A stretch of DNA of 38,643 nucleotides from assembly GCA_944324915.1 (NCBI GenBank), contig CALUYD010000015.1, positions 1 through 38,643 of the forward strand, in the 5' to 3' direction. The translations under genes and the position numbers were made by a program. Numbering within the stretch: the stretch's first letter is position 1; the number at the start of each line of letters is the position of its first letter. Shown here piece by piece: positions 32,766 through 38,643 of the stretch. The stretch comes from Candidatus Gastranaerophilales bacterium. GTDB lineage: Bacteria > Cyanobacteriota > Vampirovibrionia > Gastranaerophilales > Gastranaerophilaceae. The notes beneath the pieces were generated by a model. It saw nothing but the letters and a program-made list of their open reading frames with translations, was not told the DNA's origin and searched no databases.

Positions 32766-33741
32766 TTTTTGAATTTTCAACTTTTTTATCGTGTGTCATA
32801 AGTTCAATCATTTTTGAATTTTTAAATTTTATTTTTTTATCTAAAAGTTCATATTTTTCTAATAACGAAATAATTTGATTATAGTATTCATTTGAAATTT
32901 TATCTTTTATAATCGCTAATTTGCTTGCGCATTTTATGCCATGAGCCACTGCTTCACCATGTGAGATTTTTTTATAGTTAGATAATGTTTCAATCGGATG
33001 AGCATAAGTATGACCAAAGTTAAGAATTTTTCTTAATCCGCCTTCTAATCTATCCAAATTAACAACGGTTGCTTTTAGGCTTGCGCATGAATTAATTATA
33101 AAATTCATTTGTCTTTTTACATCTTCTTTTTGATTTATTGTAAGAAAATCTATTAAATTAAAATCAGAATTTTTATTGCAAGATTTTTCAATAAATGCAT
33201 ATTTTAAAACTTCGCCTAGTCCGCATTTGTATTCGTATTCATTTAATGTGTTTAAAAATTGCGGGTCGATAAGAATTTTTTTAGCACAATAAAATGAACC
33301 GATTAAATTTTTTCCGTATTTTGTGTTAAAGCCGGTTTTTCCGCCAATGGATGAATCGCACATGGCTAAAAGTGTTGTAGGAACTTGAATTAAATTAACT
33401 CCTCTTAATATTGAGCTTGCAACATATCCTGCTAAATCTCCTACAACTCCACCGCCAAGAGCTATAATTGTATCTTTTCTTTCTATTTTTTCTTCAAGTA
33501 ATTTATTTATAATATATTCAAAAGTTTTGAAATTTTTATATTTTTCGCCATCTTTTATTATTATTGTTCTTTTTGGGTTGAATTTATAGATTATTTCAGG
33601 ATATAGCTTATATAAAGTTGTGTTTGTGATTAAAAAACTTTTTTTGCCATTTAAATAATCATGAATTTTGTTTCTTAAATCGTCTTCGATTATAATTTCG
33701 CTTTTTATATTTTCTTGTGTGTGAATTTCAATTTTATTCAT
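32680..33741 (-). CDS. aroB: 3-dehydroquinate synthase
   Basis: Second step of the shikimate pathway, NAD and metal dependent. The 353-residue protein has ALGGGVVGDLAGYVASSILRG, VPTTLLAMCDSSIGGKTGFN, GLGEVLKYAFI, LNFGHTYAHPIE and SHGEAVAHG, with the zinc-binding Glu and two His residues. The C-terminal MTHDKKVENSKINLLLP matches the family, so the end at 32680 inside the convergent TPR gene is genuine. The start overlaps aroK by 8 bases. It is the last gene of the gmk-to-aroB operon. Confidence 0.95.
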   Translation of the reverse strand: MNKIEIHTQENIKSEIIIEDDLRNKIHDYLNGKKSFLITNTTLYKLYPEIIYKFNPKRTIIIKDGEKYKNFKTFEYIINKLLEEKIERKDTIIALGGGVVGDLAGYVASSILRGVNLIQVPTTLLAMCDSSIGGKTGFNTKYGKNLIGSFYCAKKILIDPQFLNTLNEYEYKCGLGEVLKYAFIEKSCNKNSDFNLIDFLTINQKEDVKRQMNFIINSCASLKATVVNLDRLEGGLRKILNFGHTYAHPIETLSNYKKISHGEAVAHGIKCASKLAIIKDKISNEYYNQIISLLEKYELLDKKIKFKNSKMIELMTHDKKVENSKINLLLPIATAEVGLFDNIDLPSIEASLL

Positions 33742-34243
33742 TAATTTTCTCTATTTCTTTTATTATTTCTTCTATTGATTTATTGTCTGTTTCAATTGTA
33801 TATTTTGCTTGTCTATAAAATATTTCTCTTTTTGATAAAATTTCTTCAATTGCTTCTAGTTGATTTTTTGTATTTAACAATGGTCTTGTGGTGTCGTTTT
33901 TAATTCTTTTTAAAATAGTATTTTTATCTGCTTTTAAATAGATTGTTAAAATATCGTCTTTGAATAATAAATTCTTGTTTTCTTCCTTGATTATTATTCC
34001 GCCACCGCATGAAATTACCGTATTATCTTTTTTGAGTGCATTTTTTAGAATTTGCGTTTCTTTTGTTCTAAAGTTTTCTTCTCCATTTTTTTTAAAGAAA
34101 TCAGCTATTGAAATATTTTCTTCTTTTTCAAAAATTTCATCAAGCTCTTGTAATTCAAAGTTTAATTTTTCGGCTAAAACTTTTGCAGTTGAGCTTTTTC
34201 CGCTACCCATCATTCCAATTAGAGCAATTTTTTTATATTTCAT
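33734..34243 (-). CDS. aroK: shikimate kinase
   Basis: Phosphorylates shikimate with ATP. About 169 residues with Walker A GMMGSGKS (10-17), the shikimate-binding ELDEIF and FRTKE, CGGGIII, and the lid motif RPLLN. The ATG at 34243 is preferred because GAGG lies 5 bases before it; an ATG 8 codons upstream lacks one. The start overlaps the end of aroC by 11 bases. Confidence 0.94.
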   Translation of the reverse strand: MKYKKIALIGMMGSGKSSTAKVLAEKLNFELQELDEIFEKEENISIADFFKKNGEENFRTKETQILKNALKKDNTVISCGGGIIIKEENKNLLFKDDILTIYLKADKNTILKRIKNDTTRPLLNTKNQLEAIEEILSKREIFYRQAKYTIETDNKSIEEIIKEIEKINE

Positions 34244-35357
34244 TAATCCTCTTTTGATAATTTTCAAATGATAAATCTATATCTTTTTTGCTATCTTTTC
34301 CAAATTTTTCTAAAAATTCATCCAATATTATAATTGCACTCATGTTTTTTGCAACAACTCCACAAGCATATACTGCGCAATTATCTGCGCGCTCAAAATG
34401 TGCTTGAGTAGGGTTGTGTGTTTTAATTTCAACAGAGTTCAGTGCTTTTTTCATAGTAGGAATTGGTTTCATTGCAACTGTAATTACAATATCTTCGCCG
34501 TTTGACATTCCGCCTTCTATACCGCCTGAATTGTTTGTTTTGTGATTATATTTATCATTTTCATAATATATTTCATCATGGCTTTTTGAGCCTGATATTT
34601 TTGCATAATCTTTTCCTAGCCCAAATTCAACAGATTTTATCGCAGGAATTGACATTAAAGCATTTGCGAGTTTTGCATCTAATCTTCTATCCCATTGAAT
34701 AAAACTTCCTAGACCAACAGGAACATTTTTTATTGTTAATTTAATAATTCCGCCTAAAGAATCCCCTTGAGCTTGGTATTCTTTAATGTAATTATCAAAT
34801 TCGTTTTTATCTTGGCATTCACCAATTTGCAAAATTTCAAAGTCAAATTCTATATTATAGTTTTTTAAAATATTTTGACAAATTGCACCGAGCGCTACTC
34901 TTGTTGCCGTTTCTCTAGCGCTTGAGCGCTCAAGAACATATCTTATATCATCAAAACCATATTTGATACATCCTGCTAAATCAGCGTGAGCGGGGCGAAA
35001 TTTTGTAATTTTCTTTTCTTCAATTTTTTCTAAAATTTCGTTTTTTAAATTTTCATCCAATGAGTTAAAATCTATTTTTTCAATGCTCATTGGATAAATC
35101 CAATTTTGCCAATCTTTATTTTTAATTTCTATTGAAATAGGACTTGCAGTCGTAATTGAATGTCTTACGCCTGATTTAATCTCAATTTTATCTTGTTCAA
35201 TTTGCATTCTTCCGCCACGACCTGCGCCTTTTTGACGATTTGAAAGTTCTGAATTTATGAAATCAAAATCAAGCTCATATCCATAAGGAATGCCGTCAAT
35301 TATAGCATTTAAACATTGTCCGTGGGATTCGCCCGAAGTTAAAAATCTTAGCGCCAT
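34233..35357 (-). CDS. aroC: chorismate synthase
   Basis: Last step of the shikimate pathway; needs reduced FMN. The 374-residue protein starts with FLTSGESHGQCLNAIIDGIPYG and has RQKGAGRGGRMQIEQDK, RPAHADLAGCIKYG, ERSSARETATRVALGAI and NSGGIEGGMSNGEDIV. The GESHG and GAGRGGR motifs are intact. It is between the Nif3-like gene (one-base overlap, TAATG) and aroK, giving an aroC-aroK-aroB block for chorismate. Confidence 0.96.
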   Translation of the reverse strand: MALRFLTSGESHGQCLNAIIDGIPYGYELDFDFINSELSNRQKGAGRGGRMQIEQDKIEIKSGVRHSITTASPISIEIKNKDWQNWIYPMSIEKIDFNSLDENLKNEILEKIEEKKITKFRPAHADLAGCIKYGFDDIRYVLERSSARETATRVALGAICQNILKNYNIEFDFEILQIGECQDKNEFDNYIKEYQAQGDSLGGIIKLTIKNVPVGLGSFIQWDRRLDAKLANALMSIPAIKSVEFGLGKDYAKISGSKSHDEIYYENDKYNHKTNNSGGIEGGMSNGEDIVITVAMKPIPTMKKALNSVEIKTHNPTQAHFERADNCAVYACGVVAKNMSAIIILDEFLEKFGKDSKKDIDLSFENYQKRINEI

Positions 35358-36100
35358 TACACAATTACCCAGGGTTTTTCTTCTTTTGCAATTATTACTT
35401 CAACTTTTGTTTTTGCAATTAAACCTTGCATTAAAGGTAATATTGGTATTTCTGATTCAAAATGACCAATATCGATTACTGCAAAACCTTCTACTTCAAG
35501 CGCTTTATGGAATTTAACATCGCCTGTAATATAAACATCGACATCGTATTCTTTTAATTTATCTATGAAGCTGCCGCCTGCACCTGCGCAAATTGCAATA
35601 TTTTTAACTATTTCAATATTGTTTGGATTTATTAATTTTACATGTTCTAAGTTAAGTGATTGTTTAATATTTGAAATTAGTTGTTCAAGCGCTAATTCGT
35701 CTTTTAGACAAACATTTTTTACATAATTATCAATCGGTATCGGATTTTGCAAACCTAAAACACCGCATAACTGATCAGTTGTTGATCCGCTTGTTTTATC
35801 AAGATTAGTGTGTGCGCTATATACGCAAATATTATTTTTGATTGTATCAATAATTAAATCGTTATCTATTTTTCTGATACTGTCAAAAATCATCGGATGA
35901 TGTGTAACAATTAAATCGCAATCGTTTGTAATTGCCTGCTCTAATACATCTCTTGTCATAGATAATGCAACTAAAACTTTATTTGTATAATCATGACCAA
36001 GATTGATTTGCCAACCTGAATTATCCCAAGGTTCAGCAAGTTCTAGTGAAGCATATTTTTCGATTTTTGAAATAATATAATCCGTTTTAATCACAAACAA
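35357..36100 (-). CDS. Nif3-like dinuclear metal-centre protein
   Basis: A 247-residue member of the Nif3/YqfO/YbgI family. It has EPWDNSGWQI near residue 23, the metal ligands in THHPMIF (H67, H68), SAHTNLD, and the C-terminal DIGHFESE with the last His and Glu. The family is widespread and often annotated as GTP cyclohydrolase type 2, but its biochemical role is unsettled. It overlaps coaBC by 14 bases and aroC by one base. Confidence 0.92.
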   Translation of the reverse strand: MFVIKTDYIISKIEKYASLELAEPWDNSGWQINLGHDYTNKVLVALSMTRDVLEQAITNDCDLIVTHHPMIFDSIRKIDNDLIIDTIKNNICVYSAHTNLDKTSGSTTDQLCGVLGLQNPIPIDNYVKNVCLKDELALEQLISNIKQSLNLEHVKLINPNNIEIVKNIAICAGAGGSFIDKLKEYDVDVYITGDVKFHKALEVEGFAVIDIGHFESEIPILPLMQGLIAKTKVEVIIAKEEKPWVIV

Positions 36101-37250
36101 CCTCCAAGATTTTTTTGGCGATATTTTCTTTTGTATCTAAATCTATATCTATAATTCTACCACTTTTTTCAATAATTGTAACCTTGTTTTTATCAGTGTT
36201 AAGAGCTGTTTTAACATCGTTTGCAATAATATAATCAAGATTTTTGTTTTTTAGTTTATTTTGCGCACAATTTATCAAGTCTTTGTCAGTTAAACAAAAG
36301 CCTATGATTTTTTGATTTTCTTTTTTGTTTTGTGCTATTGTTGCTACAACATCAGGGTTTTTTATTAATTTTAATTCTAAAAAATCACCTGTATTTTCTT
36401 TTGATATTTTAAATTCTGAATTGTTTTCAACTTTAAAATCACCAACAGCTGCGCTCATAATCAAATAATCAAAATCTTGTTTTTTAAGTTCTTCAAGCAT
36501 TTTATCTGCTGAATTAACATTAATTATTTTATATGGTTTATCTAATTTTATTGTAGATATAACGCTAACTTCAAACCCTAAATAATATGCCCAATCAGAA
36601 ATTGCAGTTCCCATTTTTCCTGATGAAGCGTTAGTTATAAATCTTACTGAATCTATATTTTCTCTTGTCCCGCCAAGCGTTATCAGTATTTTTTTTGTGT
36701 TATTTTCTTTTTTTTGAAATAGGTTTCTTAAGGTTTTTTGATAAATAAAATCAATTTGAGCTAATCTGCCTTTTCCTTCTGTACCGCAAGCTAAAAAACC
36801 TTCTTGCGGTTCAATAAAATCACAATTATATTTTTTTAATGTTTCAATATGATTTTGAATTATCGGATTTTCCCACATTCCCGTATTCATAGCAGGAGCC
36901 AATAAAATCGGTTTTTTATATCCTAAATATGCGCAAAATACACTTGATAAAAGATTATCCGCTAAACCCAGGGCAAGTTTTGATATTGTATTTGCGCTAA
37001 TTGGCGCTATAACAAAAATATCTGCCCAATTTGCAAGGGAAATATGTTCCACATCATCTCTTGATTTAAATTGCTCGCAATAAATTTTATTTTCGCTCAA
37101 TGTTTCAATAACAAGAGGTGACACAAAATTAAGCGCATTTGGTGTTGTAATTACTTTTACATTGAAATTATTTTTTTTATAAAGTCTTATTAATTCATAT
37201 ATTTTATATGCAGAAATTGATGAAGTTATACCAATTAGTATGTTTTTCAT
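36087..37250 (-). CDS. coaBC: bifunctional phosphopantothenoylcysteine decarboxylase/synthetase
   Basis: Two consecutive steps of coenzyme A synthesis. The N-terminal CoaC flavoprotein domain (1-180) has the catalytic H69 (VEHISLA), PAMNTGMW (119-126) and C155 (LACGTEGKGRL). The C-terminal CoaB domain (about 186-387) has ITLGGTRENIDSVRFITNASSGKMG and the ATP/CTP-binding part ending in KKILEVVCD. Length and fusion are normal. gmk ends directly before it. rpoZ, often between gmk and coaBC, is absent. Confidence 0.96.
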   Translation of the reverse strand: MKNILIGITSSISAYKIYELIRLYKKNNFNVKVITTPNALNFVSPLVIETLSENKIYCEQFKSRDDVEHISLANWADIFVIAPISANTISKLALGLADNLLSSVFCAYLGYKKPILLAPAMNTGMWENPIIQNHIETLKKYNCDFIEPQEGFLACGTEGKGRLAQIDFIYQKTLRNLFQKKENNTKKILITLGGTRENIDSVRFITNASSGKMGTAISDWAYYLGFEVSVISTIKLDKPYKIINVNSADKMLEELKKQDFDYLIMSAAVGDFKVENNSEFKISKENTGDFLELKLIKNPDVVATIAQNKKENQKIIGFCLTDKDLINCAQNKLKNKNLDYIIANDVKTALNTDKNKVTIIEKSGRIIDIDLDTKENIAKKILEVVCD

Positions 37251-37817
37251 TTATCGAGTTTCCTTTTTATAAATTGAAATTAACTCGTCTACTGCTTTTT
37301 CCACTATGTCATTTTCGATAATATAGTGGAATTTATCCGCATTTTTTAATTCTTCTTTTGCAGCAAGTAATCTTTTTTGAATTACTTCTTCTGATTCTGT
37401 GTGTCTGCCTCTTAGTCTTTTTTCTAACTCTTCAAATGTTGGCGGTTTGATAAAAATTGTAATTGCATTGGGGCATTTTTCCATAACTTGCAAAGCGCCT
37501 TGAAGTTCAATTTCTAAAAGAACGCTTTTTCCTTCGTTAATTTTTTCATCTACGAATTTTTTATTTGTGCCATAGTAATTCCCGCTATAACAAGCATATT
37601 CTAAAAATTGATTATCATTAATCATTTTTTCAAACTCTTCTTTTGAGATGAAAAAATAATGCATGCCGTTTATTTCGCCGTCTCTAGGGTTTCTTGTGGT
37701 GTTAGAAATTGAATAGACAATATTATTGTCTACTTTTTTAAAAAAGTCTGTAAGTATTGTCCCTTTTCCAACACCGGATGGACCTGTAAATATGATTAAT
37801 TTTGCTTTGTTTTTCAT
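37251..37817 (-). CDS. gmk: guanylate kinase
   Basis: Converts GMP to GDP with ATP. The 188-residue protein has the P-loop GPSGVGKGT (12-20), the GMP-binding SNTTRNPRDGEINGMHYFF, and LEIELQGALQV. The stop is immediately followed by the coaBC start. It opens the gmk-coaBC-nif3-aroC-aroK-aroB operon. TATAAT (37828-37833, minus strand) lies only 10 bases before the ATG and no ribosome binding site is present, so the leader would be 3-4 bases. Confidence 0.96.
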   Translation of the reverse strand: MKNKAKLIIFTGPSGVGKGTILTDFFKKVDNNIVYSISNTTRNPRDGEINGMHYFFISKEEFEKMINDNQFLEYACYSGNYYGTNKKFVDEKINEGKSVLLEIELQGALQVMEKCPNAITIFIKPPTFEELEKRLRGRHTESEEVIQKRLLAAKEELKNADKFHYIIENDIVEKAVDELISIYKKETR

Positions 37818-37827
37818 AGTTATTACT

Positions 37828-37833
37828 ATTATA
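37828..37833 (-). promoter_or_regulatory. -10 box of the gmk operon, near-leaderless
   Basis: TATAAT on the minus strand ending 10 bases before the gmk ATG. No consensus -35 at 16-18 bp and no Shine-Dalgarno sequence. Confidence 0.4.
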
Positions 37834-37865
37834 CATATAAATTTTAATTTTGATAGTTTTTTGTG

Positions 37866-37891
37866 AAAAAAAGGGAGAGCATAGACTCTCC
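37866..37891 (-). terminator. terminator of the glycine-rich gene
   Basis: On the minus strand GGAGAG (37886-37891), a 6-base loop and CTCTCC (37874-37879), then one C and seven T. It lies 26 bases after the stop and separates that gene from gmk. Confidence 0.75.
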
Positions 37892-37916
37892 TGTATGGTT
37901 TAAAATAATATGAAAT

Positions 37917-38643
37917 CTAGTTTACGAGAATTATTACTACGCCTGAGCCTCCAGCGCCACCAGAATAGGCTTCTCCGCCTCCGCCGCCTCCGCCGCCTCC
38001 GGTGTTAGTAGCTCCATATTCTCCTGCTTTACCATCGGGTGAACCACGTCCACCCCCGCCTTTGCCACCTGGAAAATATTGAGAACTATGGCCACCGCTT
38101 CCGCCGCCACCGCCAAACCATTCACCATCATATTGAACCCCATCTTGTCCAGGGCTACCACCGTTGCTCTCGCTCCCTGGTCCACCATTTCCACTTCCTA
38201 ATCCACCGGCTTTAAACGTTTGTAGTCCGCCGCCACCGCCAGCTGCTTCCCAAGTTGAAAATTTTGTAGTTTCGCCAGTAGAGCCTCGTCCGTATCTTGT
38301 TCCGCCACTACCCCCATTACCAATGGTAACTGTAAATGATTGATTAGCAGAAAGCTGAAGTATATTACTGTAGGTGTATCCACCGCCGCCTCCGCCTCCA
38401 TTGTCTGCACCGCCGCCACCACCACCGCCAACTAAGAATACTGACACTGTTGCGTTGTTCTTAGCTATAAAGGTGCCAGATGATTTTAAATATATCTTTT
38501 GTTTTCCAGCAGAATTGGTTGTTTCAATTACATTTCCTGAATAAACATATACTAATCCGCTATCTTCTTGTTCACACACTCCATTTTTCAATTCATACCC
38601 ATCATTACATGCACTGCATTGTCCTGTTGTTAATAAACAACTC
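37917..38643 (-). CDS. Cys-rich/glycine-rich surface-type protein, partial
   Basis: The frame stays open to the window edge, so the N-terminus is missing; the apparent TTG start at 38591 is not a true start. The first visible residues (TTGQCSACNDGYELKNGVCE) belong to a C-x2-C...C repeat typical of extracellular Cys-rich proteins. The rest is a glycine-rich domain of about 200 residues with FLVGGGGGGGAD, FTVTIGNGGSGG and a closing GGAGGSGVVIILVN. This matches the Gly-rich domain found in phage tail-fibre and bacterial surface proteins. The glycine codons raise local GC well above the rest of the window. A secreted or cell-surface role is likely. A terminator follows. Confidence 0.82.
   Translation of the reverse strand, partial: SCLLTTGQCSACNDGYELKNGVCEQEDSGLVYVYSGNVIETTNSAGKQKIYLKSSGTFIAKNNATVSVFLVGGGGGGGADNGGGGGGGYTYSNILQLSANQSFTVTIGNGGSGGTRYGRGSTGETTKFSTWEAAGGGGGLQTFKAGGLGSGNGGPGSESNGGSPGQDGVQYDGEWFGGGGGSGGHSSQYFPGGKGGGGRGSPDGKAGEYGATNTGGGGGGGGGEAYSGGAGGSGVVIILVN

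Noticed and set aside
37937-38431. Two extra minus-strand frames in the glycine-rich region
   Set aside because: They are frame-shifted readings of the GGN codon runs, rich in Val/Ala/Glu, without start signals.
37930-38460. Horizontally acquired segment because of raised GC
   Set aside because: The rise is explained by glycine codons in the Gly-rich domain.

Overview
This is a low-GC, gene-dense bacterial chromosome segment with no phage, insertion sequence or CRISPR array. The gene content fits a fermentative, Gram-negative-type bacterium from the non-photosynthetic sister lineage of Cyanobacteria (Melainabacteria/Vampirovibrionia, perhaps the gut order Gastranaerophilales). The reasons are: pheS without pheT beside it, a Tic20-like membrane protein, an AsmA-type envelope protein, a modular NifU/NifS pair without nitrogenase genes, and a membrane protein carrying F-x-G motifs that I recall from that group. 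The lineage is an inference; no marker in the window proves it.

Layout from left to right. 1-2.0 kb: tRNA-Ile(GAT), a 98-bp tandem repeat built on the 5' end of that tRNA, and argS. 2.2-5.1 kb: two small unknown genes, then nifU-nifS ending in a two-sided terminator. 5.1-10.4 kb: a large AsmA-like protein and a multi-pass membrane protein. 10.5-15.6 kb: pheS, then the lipid operon rpmF-plsX-fabD-fabG with an ankyrin-repeat gene at its end, and a small winged-helix gene. 15.7-17.3 kb: leuD-leuB, sharing a palindrome-bearing divergent control region with the winged-helix gene. 17.3-20.7 kb: a secreted small protein, a two-fold repeated membrane protein, and a glutathione-synthetase-like ATP-grasp enzyme. 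20.7-28.6 kb: a long plus-strand run of Cys-rich small protein, TPR protein, Tic20-like protein, FliO-like protein, NeuB-type synthase, KdsC-type phosphatase, TPR protein, lysC, tilS and hpt. 28.6-31.1 kb: spmB, spmA, an acidic two-ended protein and a 41-residue gene. 31.3-32.8 kb: a TPR protein whose 3' end overlaps aroB by 86 bp. 32.7-37.8 kb: a tight operon gmk-coaBC-nif3-aroC-aroK-aroB. 37.9 kb to the end: the C-terminal part of a Cys-rich/glycine-rich surface-type protein that runs out of the window.

The least explained parts are the 20.7-25.8 kb cluster (TPR, Tic20-like, FliO-like and nonulosonic-acid-type genes joined by overlapping stop/start codons), the tRNA-linked 98-bp tandem repeat, a 43-bp divergent promoter that appears to give two leaderless mRNAs, the two-fold repeated F-x-G protein, and the 41-residue protein that resembles the N-terminus of its neighbour. 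Convergent gene pairs are packed end to end, usually without a visible terminator.
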